A stretch of DNA of 41,232 nucleotides from an uncultured bacterium (GCA_949292175.1 CASEYJ010000005.1:1-41232), one strand, 5' to 3'; numbered from the stretch's first letter, positions 7,460 to 15,498 are shown. Notes: generated from the sequence alone by a model not told the origin. Program-made: numbers and translations.

Positions 7460-7620
7460 AGGTCTCCTTACATAACCAGTCTAGTATCTCTACTACCATA
7501 TTAATACCTTTTTTATTTTTTTCCAATACTATTTTTGCAGAAATATTAAGTTTTGTAACAAATATAAAATTAACAGAAAAAATATAGCAATTTTATATAC
7601 AAACGATTTTTTATATATAT

Positions 7621-7751
7621 GTAACACGAGGAAAGCTTAAATTTGAGGAATCAAAACAAGAATTTAAGCACACACACTACACTTCACACTATTTGAGGAA
7701 TGAATCAAAAGTTTATTCCAAAGTCTCTTCTCCAGAAGGGGCTTTTTTTTT
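7621..7751 (+). ncRNA. Candidate small RNA with two GAGGAA-bearing hairpins
   Basis: In the 370-bp gap between surE and the YtxH cluster, a strand-specific terminator (7722-7751) has no coding gene before it on the plus strand. Upstream are a 9-bp hairpin GCTTAAATT/AATTTAAGC (7635-7643 with 7661-7669) whose loop presents TGAGGAATCAAAAC, and a second hairpin around 7692-7722 containing the same TTTGAGGAAT motif. AT-rich sequence before 7620 could hold the promoter but no clear -35 box is seen. No open frame of note lies within it. The start is approximate. Confidence 0.45.
7722..7751 (+). terminator. Rho-independent terminator of the candidate small RNA
   Basis: AGTCTCTTC pairs with GAAGGGGCT (9 pairs including two G-U) around a TCCA loop and is followed by nine T. 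It points rightwards, opposite to both neighbouring protein genes. Confidence 0.75.
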
Positions 7752-7771
7752 GCTAAAATTTAAAAACATAT

Positions 7772-7812
7772 AAAAAGAACTCCTTCCATGGAACTGGAAA
7801 GAGTTCTTTTTT
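7772..7812. terminator. Bidirectional terminator below the YtxH cluster
   Basis: AAAAAGAACTC (7772-7782) pairs with GAGTTCTTTTT (7801-7811), with an inner TTCCA/TGGAA pairing. A- and T-runs on both sides let it work for the leftward YtxH genes, 19 bp after their last stop codon. Confidence 0.85.
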
Positions 7813-7830
7813 GTTTAACTTTTACAGAAA

Positions 7831-8100
7831 TTATGAAGCAGTTTCTTCAGCTTTTTTATCTAGAAGTTTCTGCAACTTTTCTCTAATTTCATCACCTTTT
7901 TTCTGCATATCAGAAACCACATCATCAGCCTTTGACTGAATTTCTTTTACAGTTTCATCTGCACGTCTAGCCACATCCTTTGCAGAATCTGCTAACATTG
8001 CACGAGTTTCTTCACCGGACTTAGGTGCCAATAATATACCTGCGATAGCACCCAAAGCGCCACCTACAATAAAACCTGCTAAAAATTTTGATGCTGACAT
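7831..8100 (-). CDS. YtxH-like small envelope protein (89 aa)
   Basis: A glycine-rich N-terminal membrane segment (KFLAGFIVGGALGAIAGILLAPKSGEETR, read in parts) is the YtxH signature, ending in the LLAPKSGEE motif. A charged coiled coil fills the rest (ADETVKEIQSKADDVV ... EIREKLQKLLDKK). Family members are general-stress proteins of unknown biochemical role, anchored in the membrane with a soluble coiled tail. The start at 8100 (MSASKFL) is chosen because AAAGGAG lies 8-9 nt upstream; the ATG 12 codons earlier has none. It is the last gene of a leftward set with a DUF948-like protein and another YtxH. Confidence 0.85.
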   Translation of the reverse strand: MSASKFLAGFIVGGALGAIAGILLAPKSGEETRAMLADSAKDVARRADETVKEIQSKADDVVSDMQKKGDEIREKLQKLLDKKAEETAS

Positions 8101-8170
8101 AATATTCACTCCTTTTCTTTTCAGTAATGATAACAATAACTTTTAGGGAAAACATTCCCACTTAAGGCTA

Positions 8171-8530
8171 CTACTTTTTAGCAAACATTTTCCAAGCCAC
8201 ATTGAACCCTTTTACTATACCTGAGAACAATGTACCAGTAACAGCCTTTGTTTTACCCAAAGTACGCTCAACCAGACCCTTAACGGTATCCATATTACGA
8301 TCCGTACTTTTTACGATACTGTTGATTGAATGCAAAGTATCATTCAATTCATTCAAAGTAGGTTTCAATTCAGTATTTAACAGAATTGATGTTTGATTAA
8401 TATTTTTGACTAATACTGACAAATCAATAAGCAACTTGACCAAGAAACCGGCAACTATAATCAGAATAACGCCGGAAACCCAAGCCAAAAAAGTCAACCC
8501 CTGATTTAAAGCAATTTGAGAAAATTCCAT
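8171..8530 (-). CDS. DUF948-like membrane protein (YtxG type, 119 aa)
   Basis: One N-terminal membrane helix (residues about 12-38, FLAWVSGVILIIVAGFLVK) is followed by a helical, phase-like region (LVKNINQTSILLNTELKPTLNELNDTL, split by register) with the spacing typical of DUF948 proteins. In Bacillus such genes (ytxG) stand beside ytxH, and the same pairing appears here, with YtxH-like genes on both sides. Gaps to the neighbours are 19 and 70 bp on the same strand, so one operon is likely. The function is unknown; a role in envelope stress is inferred from the family. Confidence 0.78.
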   Translation of the reverse strand: MEFSQIALNQGLTFLAWVSGVILIIVAGFLVKLLIDLSVLVKNINQTSILLNTELKPTLNELNDTLHSINSIVKSTDRNMDTVKGLVERTLGKTKAVTGTLFSGIVKGFNVAWKMFAKK

Positions 8531-8549
8531 AGTTTAAATCCTTTATTCA

Positions 8550-8861
8550 CTAGTATTCGAAATCATTTTCAGCTTCTTCTAGTTCTTTTGCCTTCTGAAG
8601 CTTATTGGATTTTATCATATTATTAAATTTTCTGAATTGCCTTTCTATCTTATACTTAGCTAAGTCAACTGACTCAAGAGCCTGTTTTTTAGCTTCTTGG
8701 ATAGCTGGAGAATTTTTCTCATACAATTCACAAGCAGCTTCTTTTAGCTGTCTTCTAGATTCTTCGCCAGGTTTTGGAGCATAAAGCACACCTGCAAGAA
8801 TACCACCTACAACTCCGGCCATTAAACCAAGCCCAAATGCCAATGATTTATTTTTACTCAT
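8550..8861 (-). CDS. YtxH-like small envelope protein (103 aa)
   Basis: The N-terminus (SLAFGLGLMAGVVGGILAG) is a glycine-rich membrane helix ending in VLYAPKPGEESRRQL, the YtxH motif. The tail is a long charged helix to NDFEY. The start at 8861 (MSKNKS) is used because AAGG lies 5 nt upstream; an ATG six codons earlier has no ribosome site. A good promoter sits at 8892-8919, so this is probably the first gene of the three-gene leftward unit YtxH, DUF948-like, YtxH. Having two YtxH paralogues around one DUF948 gene suggests duplication within the cluster. Confidence 0.83.
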   Translation of the reverse strand: MSKNKSLAFGLGLMAGVVGGILAGVLYAPKPGEESRRQLKEAACELYEKNSPAIQEAKKQALESVDLAKYKIERQFRKFNNMIKSNKLQKAKELEEAENDFEY

Positions 8862-8891
8862 AATAACCTTGCCTTTCATTTATGTGTCATA

Positions 8892-8919
8892 ATTATAACA
8901 TATTTTTTAAAATTTACAA
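8892..8919 (-). promoter_or_regulatory. Promoter of the YtxH/DUF948 unit
   Basis: On the minus strand TTGTAA (8914-8919) is followed by a 16-bp spacer and TATAAT (8892-8897), 30 bp before the chosen YtxH start. Confidence 0.65.
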
Positions 8920-8924
8920 GCATT

Positions 8925-9284
8925 TTAGACTGGAATGCTGTCCCAGAAGTCTTTTAGGAGAACAGCGTATTGACAATACGTTGCAGCTTTTTTAAATCTT
9001 GTTCTTAACATAAACAATATTATGTAGATAACCACAAGGTTAACTACTCTGCGCATAAATTCTTCTTTTTTCCGTTGCACTAATTCACAGACTTTAGTAA
9101 TGGCAACTTGTATAAGATTTACCCCGCCGCGGAAAGCTTTTATGCCATCAATAACACTAGGAGAATGTTTTGCAATTTCAAAATCTAGAGCTCTTACACT
9201 TCTATCAAATTTGCATATCCAATACAACAAGAAACCTGCGATTATAAGTTCTGCTATAAAAATTATTGCAATAAATATATACAT
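8925..9284 (-). CDS. Small membrane protein upstream of the YtxH unit (119 aa)
   Basis: I do not recognise a family. Two hydrophobic segments are visible, residues 1-23 (MYIFIAIIFIAELIIAGFLL) and about 82-93 (VVNLVVIYIILFML), with an amphipathic helical region between them that includes GIKAFRGGVNLIQVAITK. The topology resembles the DUF948-like neighbour and the gene lies 63 bp upstream of the YtxH unit on the same strand, so it probably belongs to the same envelope-stress set. A TATAAT box is present upstream in the AT-rich gap shared with the divergent murT; no classical ribosome site is seen apart from GAGAAAAAAG. Confidence 0.65.
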   Translation of the reverse strand: MYIFIAIIFIAELIIAGFLLYWICKFDRSVRALDFEIAKHSPSVIDGIKAFRGGVNLIQVAITKVCELVQRKKEEFMRRVVNLVVIYIILFMLRTRFKKAATYCQYAVLLKDFWDSIPV

Positions 9285-9363
9285 TTCTTTTTTCTCAAAT
9301 TTTGTATTATAATTTGATTATAAGTTAATTAACATGAAAAAAAATACGTCTAAAGGACTATTT

Positions 9364-10704
9364 ATGTGTAAGAGAATAAAGTTTTACCTATCATTAATTA
9401 TCGCAAGAGGAGCATATTTAGGGATAAAGTTACTGTCACATTCATCAGGAACTTCCTTTGCAGGAAAAACAGTCCTCAAATTTTACCCTGAGTTTTTGTC
9501 CCATTGTACAGATTATATAAAAGAAAAAAACATCACTGTTAGTGGAACAAATGGAAAAACGACCACCTCAGGTCTTATATCACACATACTGGAAGCTAAC
9601 AACAAATCAGTCATTCACAACCTAAAAGGTGCAAATATGCTGACAGGGGTTGCAAATGTATTTGCACTTGAACTTGCACCGTTTAAAAAATTTGACTACT
9701 CAGTAATCGAGTCAGACGAAGCTTATTTGAATAAACTATACGACTATATGAAATCAGACTATTTAGTCGTCACAAACCTATTCAGGGATCAACTTGACAG
9801 ATACGGAGAACTTGCAACAACCGCAGCATTCATACAGAAAGCTATTGACAAGAACCCTGATTTAACACTTATTCTAAACGCAGATGATCCACTAGTAACG
9901 AATTTTGGACACAACAGAGATAAAGTTGTATATTACGGAATTGAAAATGTTGAATACACTTACGACATAAAAAAATCAAATGCGCCAACAGAAGTATTCA
10001 ACTGTATATGCGGAAAACCGCTAACTTATACAAAACAATTCTTTGCGCAACAAGGACATTACACATGTACTTGCGGCTTCAAAAGACCTGATTGTGACTA
10101 CAAAGCAAATGTTACGGTTTCAGACGACTACTCAATAATTGAAGTAGCAAACAAAGATAAAACCTATAAGTTCACAACCCACTTGGTAGGTTTATACAAT
10201 GCATATAATGCACTAGCTTCAATATCACTTGCATTAGAAAACGGAATCTCACAAGAAACTATTCAATCTGCATTGGATACTTACAAATCAATATTTGGAA
10301 GAACTGAAAAGAAAGTAATAAACGGACACGAAGCTCTAATTCAGCTCATAAAAAACCCAACAGGAGCAAGTGAAGTTTTAAAAACAGTGGACTTAAATTC
10401 TCAAATTTTGATCGCAATTAATGACAATTATGCAGATGGGCGAGATATTTCTTGGCTCTGGGACAGCGATTTTGAACAGCTAAAAACTGCGCAAAAGGCA
10501 ATAATTACGTCTGGAATTCGAGCTTATGATATGGCAACACGCCTCAAATATGCCGGAGTTCCAGCAGATAAGATTATTGTCGAACCAAATATTGAAAAAG
10601 CAATTAATAGTGCAGTAAGCAATTGTGAACAGGATGAAAAAATTACGATTTTACCATCTTATACCGCACTACTAAAAATCAACAAACTAAAATTCAGAAA
10701 TTAG
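9364..10704 (+). CDS. murT: MurT-type lipid II isoglutaminyl synthase catalytic subunit (446 aa)
   Basis: This is a Mur-ligase family enzyme with the P-loop SGTNGKTTTSG, the NLKGANMLTG segment, NLFRDQLDRYGE and a C-terminal domain with NPTGASEVL and NDNYADGRDISWLWD. A zinc ribbon with two C-x-C-G pairs (about residues 212-240) is inserted in the central domain. Together these are specific to MurT, which with the glutaminase GatD amidates the D-glutamate of lipid II. The start at 9364 (MCKRIKFY) has AAAGGA 6 nt upstream; an ATG ten codons earlier lacks one. It is followed after 19 bp by pdxJ and not by gatD, which is unusual. Confidence 0.9.
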   Translation: MCKRIKFYLSLIIARGAYLGIKLLSHSSGTSFAGKTVLKFYPEFLSHCTDYIKEKNITVSGTNGKTTTSGLISHILEANNKSVIHNLKGANMLTGVANVFALELAPFKKFDYSVIESDEAYLNKLYDYMKSDYLVVTNLFRDQLDRYGELATTAAFIQKAIDKNPDLTLILNADDPLVTNFGHNRDKVVYYGIENVEYTYDIKKSNAPTEVFNCICGKPLTYTKQFFAQQGHYTCTCGFKRPDCDYKANVTVSDDYSIIEVANKDKTYKFTTHLVGLYNAYNALASISLALENGISQETIQSALDTYKSIFGRTEKKVINGHEALIQLIKNPTGASEVLKTVDLNSQILIAINDNYADGRDISWLWDSDFEQLKTAQKAIITSGIRAYDMATRLKYAGVPADKIIVEPNIEKAINSAVSNCEQDEKITILPSYTALLKINKLKFRN

Positions 10705-10723
10705 AAAAAGAAAAGAGGGAAAT

Positions 10724-11434
10724 ATGCTATTAGGCGTAAACATAGATCACGTAGCAACACTTAGAAACGCAAGAGGCGGTAGTGAACCGGATGTTGTTCA
10801 AGCTGCATACATTTGTGAACAGAATGGTGGGACCTCAATTACTACACACCTACGTGAAGATAGACGTCACATAAAAGATGAAGACGTAAGAACTCTAATT
10901 AAAACTATAAATACCAAGTTAAACTTAGAAATGGCTATGGCTGAAGATATTCAAAAAATAGCTCTTGAAATAAAACCATATTCAATTTGTCTGGTACCTG
11001 AAAAACGCCAAGAAATAACAACCGAAGGCGGTCTTGACGTAGCAGGACAGCTTGAGAAGGTAAGTTCTTTTATAAAACCACTCTTAGATGCCGGTATTAT
11101 TGTTAGTCTTTTCATAGACCCAACAGCAGAACAAGTTCAAGCCTCAGCAAAAACCGGAGCTCAGTTTATTGAAATGCACACCGGAACATACTCAGAAGCT
11201 TTCGGAACAGAAAAAGAAGAAGAAGCGTTTAATGCCCTTAAAAATTCAGCAAAACTGGCACAAGAATTAGGGCTAAAAGTAAATGCCGGACACGGACTAA
11301 ATTATGAAAACGTACACAGAATGCACGAAATCGAAGGCTTATACGAACTTAACATTGGACATAGCATAATATCTCGTGCCGTATTCACAGGACTACCTGA
11401 AGCCGTGAAAACAATGGCAAATTTAATTAAATAA
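10724..11434 (+). CDS. pdxJ: Pyridoxine 5'-phosphate synthase PdxJ (236 aa)
   Basis: PdxJ condenses 1-deoxyxylulose 5-phosphate with 3-amino-2-oxopropyl phosphate to make pyridoxine 5'-phosphate, the last ring-forming step of DXP-dependent vitamin B6 synthesis. Conserved stretches are LGVNIDHVATLRNARGG at the start, THLREDRRHI, LEMA, CLVPEKRQEITTEGGLDV, and AGHGLNYENV before the C-terminal LNIGHSI. Length is typical. A GAGGG ribosome site lies 5 nt upstream. It follows murT closely and precedes a zinc-ribbon gene by 11 bp, so three genes probably share one transcript. Use of DXP links it metabolically to the DXS-like gene at the right end. Confidence 0.97.
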   Translation: MLLGVNIDHVATLRNARGGSEPDVVQAAYICEQNGGTSITTHLREDRRHIKDEDVRTLIKTINTKLNLEMAMAEDIQKIALEIKPYSICLVPEKRQEITTEGGLDVAGQLEKVSSFIKPLLDAGIIVSLFIDPTAEQVQASAKTGAQFIEMHTGTYSEAFGTEKEEEAFNALKNSAKLAQELGLKVNAGHGLNYENVHRMHEIEGLYELNIGHSIISRAVFTGLPEAVKTMANLIK

Positions 11435-11445
11435 AGGAATTAAAA

Positions 11446-11760
11446 ATGAAATCAAAAGAAGAAATAATAGAAGAAATGCAACAAGTCGTTGAACAGATGA
11501 GATTGGATGATATTGAAGATAATCCAGATTCTGAATTTGAGATGTTCGAGTGCGACTGTTGCGGAAAAGAAAAATCTCTCGCCGGTTCAGTTGAATACAG
11601 TGGATACAGACTTTGTAATGATTGCGTACTTCTTGCAGAAACAGGTTTTGCATTAAACAAATTAAAGGATATCCAAGATTTAATCGATGCAATGGAAGAT
11701 AAAAGACTAGAAGGACTTTGCAACATTATAAAAGAAGAAGAACTAAAGAGGAATAACTAA
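11446..11760 (+). CDS. Small zinc-ribbon protein (104 aa)
   Basis: I do not recognise a named family. An acidic helical N-terminus (SKEEIIEEMQQVVEQMRLDD) leads to a treble-clef or ribbon-like knuckle with CDCCGKEK and, 24 residues later, CNDC, which together offer enough cysteines for one zinc ion. The C-terminal third is helical (ALNKLKDIQDLIDAMEDKRL). No membrane segment. AAAGGA lies 7 nt upstream and the pdxJ stop is only 11 bp away, so it is the last gene of the murT-pdxJ unit; a terminator follows 90 bp later. A regulatory or protein-binding role is possible, but nothing in the sequence fixes it. Confidence 0.8.
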   Translation: MKSKEEIIEEMQQVVEQMRLDDIEDNPDSEFEMFECDCCGKEKSLAGSVEYSGYRLCNDCVLLAETGFALNKLKDIQDLIDAMEDKRLEGLCNIIKEEELKRNN

Positions 11761-11852
11761 TTCTAAAGTATTAATTTTCCTTTACATATAGTTATAAAGA
11801 ATTACAAAGTGGGAATAATATATGTGTAAGGCAAAGAGTGACTCTAAGTTGT

Positions 11853-11882
11853 AAAAGGCGGGACTTTATATCCCGCCTTTTT
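11853..11882 (+). terminator. Terminator of the murT-pdxJ unit
   Basis: AAAAGGCGGGA pairs with TCCCGCCTTTT around a CTTTATA loop and ends in a five-T run. The about 90 bp between the last stop codon and this hairpin hold nothing recognisable. Confidence 0.88.
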
Positions 11883-11992
11883 GGATGCAAATATTCTCCC
11901 AAAATGTATAAATATTTAATGTTATATCCGATATACTATATCATTTCAGCATGTTTATATTATAATTACACTAAGAAAAAGGGAGGGATATG

Positions 11993-14062
11993 ATGTACAA
12001 AAAAATCCTATCTGCAATACTACTTACAGCTTGCACTATTAATTTTACCGGGCTAAATGCTTTTGCGCACGAAACAGCTATAAAGACTAAGTTTATTAAG
12101 CCAAAAACAACTGAAAGTGTTCCGGTAAATTCCACAACATCTGTCATCCCTGAAAAGATAGAAAAAGAAATGAAAGTTTCCATAAGTAAAATTTATGGAC
12201 CTGAACAAGTTGATGAAATATACGCAAACATCGTTAAAATAGCTAAAAAGGCAAAAGAAAATCGTTCAGCAGCACTAAAAGAAGAAGACCAAAAAAGAGT
12301 TTCAGACTGGTACAAAGACGAAGTTATATATATGTTCTATGCAGACCAATTTGGAGTTCAAGCTGATGGGAAACCTAACACTTTCAAAGACGATATAAAA
12401 ATGCTTGATTACCTGAAGGGCCTTGGGGTAACAACTTTGTACATATTACCTTTTGCAGATTCGCCTATGGGAGATGCAGGGTTTGACGTAAGAAACCCAA
12501 GAAACGTCCGAGCAGACTTAGGAGGGATGTTTGAGTTCCAACAATTCGCTAATGCTGCAAGAGCAAAAGGCTTTAAACTTAAAGCAGATTTAGTATTAAA
12601 CCACTTCTCTGATCAGCACCAATGGTTTCAAGACATATTAAAAGGGGATACTTCTAAAATTGACTACTTCGTTGTAAGAGAAGAAATGCCCGAGTACACG
12701 AAATATAAAGATGAAAAACTTGGAGTAGTTATAGAATATAAAGAACCTTCAGGAAAAATCTCAAAAAGAAGACTAATCTTCCCTGAAATTACCGAAAATA
12801 ATTACCGAAAAGTTACGGTAAAAGGAAAGGATTATTATTTTTATCATACCTTCTATCCATTCCAACTTGATATTAATTGGGAAAACCCTAAAGTTTTATA
12901 TTACTGTCTAGAAAATATTGCCTTCTGGGCAAATCAAGGTATAGACATCTTTAGGATGGATGCTATTCCATATCTGATAAAAGAAGATGGCACGGATGCA
13001 GAAAACCTTCCAAAGACACACAGGATAATTAAGTTATTGAGTGACTTTTTACAGGCAGTAGCTCCACGCTCAGTAATCCAAGCTGAAGCCTGCCAACACC
13101 CAAACAAAATTCTGCCATACTTTGGATCAGACAGAAAAATCAAAACTGAAATTAATGGAGAAGAAAAAGAACTAAACAGAACAGATGAAGTTCAAATCGC
13201 ATATCACTTCCCATACATGCCGGCAATATGGGCATCTTTAATCTCAGCTGACAACAGCTATTTTTGGAAAGCCTACCGCCAAACACCACAAATTCCGGAA
13301 ACTGCAGCTTGGGGTATATTTTTACGTGTCCATGACGAACTAACTCTTGAAATGGTAAATGCAAAAACAAGGGAATTAATATACGAAGATTTAGCTTCAA
13401 AAGGTGCTTCATTCAGAAAAGGTTACGGCGTTAGCGGTCGATTAGCAAGCTTTTTAGACGGAGATCCTGACAGAATAGGGATGGCATTTTCGATATTAAT
13501 GTCAATGCCGGGCATTCCAATAATCTATTACGGTGACGAAATTGGAAGCGTAAATAATTTTGCTAACGCGAAGAAAAGTGCAAAACTTAGAGAAAACAAA
13601 CAAAAAAATGAAAAAAATCCAAACAAAAAAGTTGAATTGCTATCATACTTTGATAGTCGAGACATAAACAGAGGACCGATAGCTCAACAAACTTTCATTA
13701 ATGCATCAACACAAAAGGGAACATACAGCAATAAAGTTTACGAAAGAGTACGTAAATTAATTGCTGTAAGAAAACAAAACCCTGTTATGTCCAGAGGAAA
13801 TTTTGTCGAAATAAAGACAGAATCACCTGAAGTTTTTGCATACGTTAGAGAAATTCCGGAAGAAAGAGTTGTTGTAATTAATAACCTCTCTGATTCGAAG
13901 ATAAAAGCTACCGTAAACTTTATAAACGATGACTTCGGTAAAAAAAGCAAGGACATCTACCTAAAAGATTTGCTTACTGATAAAATGATAAGGGCAAGAG
14001 TTCAAAATAAACAACTTTCAGTAAGACTCAACCGATATGATGCAATGTGGTTAAAATTATAA
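11993..14062 (+). CDS. Secreted GH13 enzyme resembling trehalose synthase (689 aa)
   Basis: A signal peptide (KKILSAILLTACTINFTGLNAFA, cut near HETA) precedes a linker and a GH13 barrel. The subsequent order of motifs tracks trehalose synthase: VLNHFSDQHQWFQ, IDIFRMDAIPYL with the nucleophile D323, the acid/base E365 in IQAEACQHP, AYHFPYMPAIW, WGIFLRVHDELTLEM with D448, and PGIPIIYYGDEIG. A C-terminal beta domain ends the chain. TreS enzymes interconvert maltose and trehalose in the cytoplasm, so an exported version is odd; an extracellular or periplasmic alpha-glucan or disaccharide-acting enzyme is equally possible. Of two adjacent ATGs, 11993 is better spaced (6 nt) from GGGAGGG. Its 3' end overlaps the convergent next gene by 6 bp. 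Confidence 0.85.
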   Translation: MYKKILSAILLTACTINFTGLNAFAHETAIKTKFIKPKTTESVPVNSTTSVIPEKIEKEMKVSISKIYGPEQVDEIYANIVKIAKKAKENRSAALKEEDQKRVSDWYKDEVIYMFYADQFGVQADGKPNTFKDDIKMLDYLKGLGVTTLYILPFADSPMGDAGFDVRNPRNVRADLGGMFEFQQFANAARAKGFKLKADLVLNHFSDQHQWFQDILKGDTSKIDYFVVREEMPEYTKYKDEKLGVVIEYKEPSGKISKRRLIFPEITENNYRKVTVKGKDYYFYHTFYPFQLDINWENPKVLYYCLENIAFWANQGIDIFRMDAIPYLIKEDGTDAENLPKTHRIIKLLSDFLQAVAPRSVIQAEACQHPNKILPYFGSDRKIKTEINGEEKELNRTDEVQIAYHFPYMPAIWASLISADNSYFWKAYRQTPQIPETAAWGIFLRVHDELTLEMVNAKTRELIYEDLASKGASFRKGYGVSGRLASFLDGDPDRIGMAFSILMSMPGIPIIYYGDEIGSVNNFANAKKSAKLRENKQKNEKNPNKKVELLSYFDSRDINRGPIAQQTFINASTQKGTYSNKVYERVRKLIAVRKQNPVMSRGNFVEIKTESPEVFAYVREIPEERVVVINNLSDSKIKATVNFINDDFGKKSKDIYLKDLLTDKMIRARVQNKQLSVRLNRYDAMWLKL

Positions 14063-14440
14063 ATTCCCCCTAAAATCATCAGGAGTCATTGTCCAAACAG
14101 TTATATTATAAAGCTTGGCAACTTTCTTAACTCTTGCCAAATAACGGTCATCTGCGCTCTTTTTTTCCAGAATAAGAACAATCCCGGGTTGTTTATTTAA
14201 TACAAGAGAATAGTACAAAGCTTGTCCTATACTTTCCCCCCATTTCTTAGCAAAATCAAATTCAATTGCGTGGGTATCAGTTACGCAATCAACTCTTGCT
14301 TTATCGGGTAAAACGACTTCGGTTTTCCCGTTGTGCATTCCACACCACAGAGCCTGATAGTCTTTTTCATAATAAAGACTTTTAGCTAATGAGGGAGTAC
14401 TCATAAAAATTATAAAAAACAGACAAAGAATCTTTTTCAT
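14057..14440 (-). CDS. Small secreted nuclease-fold-like protein (127 aa)
   Basis: Residues 1-19 (MKKILCLFFIIFMSTPSLA) are a signal peptide. The mature part contains VLPDKARVDCVTDTHAIEFD followed by FAKKWGESIGQALYYSL and GIVLILEKK, a pattern found in a widespread small secreted family and resembling the D...ExDxxxKW core of PD-(D/E)XK folds. Nuclease activity is not established; two cysteines (near 33 and 52) could form a disulfide in the periplasm. The ATG lies 7 bp after a good -10 box and lacks a ribosome site, so the message is probably leaderless. It is convergent with the GH13 gene, overlapping by 6 bp, and lies downstream of the MCE gene. Confidence 0.72.
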   Translation of the reverse strand: MKKILCLFFIIFMSTPSLAKSLYYEKDYQALWCGMHNGKTEVVLPDKARVDCVTDTHAIEFDFAKKWGESIGQALYYSLVLNKQPGIVLILEKKSADDRYLARVKKVAKLYNITVWTMTPDDFRGNL

Positions 14441-14447
14441 CAGAAAT

Positions 14448-14476
14448 ATTATACAAGTTAGGTGTTAAAATTTGAA
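14448..14476 (-). promoter_or_regulatory. Promoter giving a probable leaderless message
   Basis: On the minus strand TTCAAA (14471-14476) and TATAAT (14448-14453) are 17 bp apart. Seven bases separate the -10 box from the ATG at 14440. The promoter fills the 48-bp gap after the MCE gene. Confidence 0.55.
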
Positions 14477-14488
14477 TTAACCATTTGG

Positions 14489-15361
14489 CTATTTTTTTGA
14501 ACAACCGCAATCAGAAACAGGACTGCCAAAAAGAAAACGTATTCCACCAAAAGGCTTTTGTAATGTGTTATTTACACCGGAAGTAATCCCACTGACATCT
14601 CTAGTTATAGAATTTACCATCCCCATAGTTTCAGGCAAATCCTTAGTTGCAGAATCAATAGACTGAGTTATTGAAGCAACACTTTTTGATGTACTCTCTA
14701 AACTATCCATTGTTTTATTTAAAGAAGACTGATTAACAGAATTATTAACCTTAGTAGAAAGATCAGATATATTATCACTAACAACAGAAAAACTCTTTGA
14801 CGAATCAATTATACTTGGACTTACAGCCTGAAATGTCGTCTTTATATTCGCAATAAGATCATTAGTCTCAGCAACAGTTTTATCTACACCGTCCAGAACT
14901 GTAACAACATGCTGAATAATCAATTCTAAATTACCATTATCTACATGCTGATCTAAAAAATCACTGGCACATTTTGCCACTGTTCCTTCAACCTTGTCAC
15001 CATCTTTCAAAAACTCTGTACTTGCAAGCTCAGGGGAAATAATATCAACATAATCAACAGAATCCTTATAATTTCTTACCTTAACTTTTATGTTATTTGG
15101 AAGCCTGAGATTTTTCGGAAAAAGAACAATTCGCATATTAGTCGCCGTATAATCTTCATTCGGTTCAACGTTAATAACTTTTCCAATCTGGAACCCCTTA
15201 TAAAAAACATTCATCTTTGCAGGGAAGGGATCCGCCTCATTAAAAACAGCCGTAATGTTAGTATATTGGGAACTCTTATACATATACCCGACACCTGCAA
15301 ATATACCAAAAAACAACAGTAACAATATAGCAATATTTATAACAATAACAAAAAATTTCAT
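14489..15361 (-). CDS. MlaD/MCE-domain lipid-transport protein (290 aa)
   Basis: An N-terminal membrane anchor (residues about 4-28, IVINIAILLLLFFGIFAGVGY) is followed by an MCE domain (about 35-115: TNITAVFNEADPFPAKMNVFYKG split at G, then FQIGKVINVEP, LRLPNNIKVKVRN, YVDIISPE). A long helical region resembling the tails of MlaD-type proteins runs to about residue 265, ending in a cysteine-containing DCGCSKK tail. MCE proteins form rings that move phospholipid between the two membranes, so this supports a diderm cell. The partner permease and ATPase (MlaE, MlaF) are not in the window. No ribosome site precedes the ATG; the upstream AT-rich sequence may contain a close promoter. Confidence 0.9.
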   Translation of the reverse strand: MKFFVIVINIAILLLLFFGIFAGVGYMYKSSQYTNITAVFNEADPFPAKMNVFYKGFQIGKVINVEPNEDYTATNMRIVLFPKNLRLPNNIKVKVRNYKDSVDYVDIISPELASTEFLKDGDKVEGTVAKCASDFLDQHVDNGNLELIIQHVVTVLDGVDKTVAETNDLIANIKTTFQAVSPSIIDSSKSFSVVSDNISDLSTKVNNSVNQSSLNKTMDSLESTSKSVASITQSIDSATKDLPETMGMVNSITRDVSGITSGVNNTLQKPFGGIRFLFGSPVSDCGCSKK

Positions 15362-15498
15362 ATTAAATATATAATTGATGTAAACCTAATAAACTATTCT
15401 CTGATTAGGCTATATATTTAACTTTTGTTAACATTTCCTCACTATTAGGACAAAAAAAGAACTTCATATAACTTTATATTAGTAAGGGAAAAATATGC

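Noticed and set aside
9334..9363. Ten-codon N-terminal extension of murT
   Set aside because: The upstream ATG lacks a ribosome site, while the ATG at 9364 has AAAGGA at good spacing.
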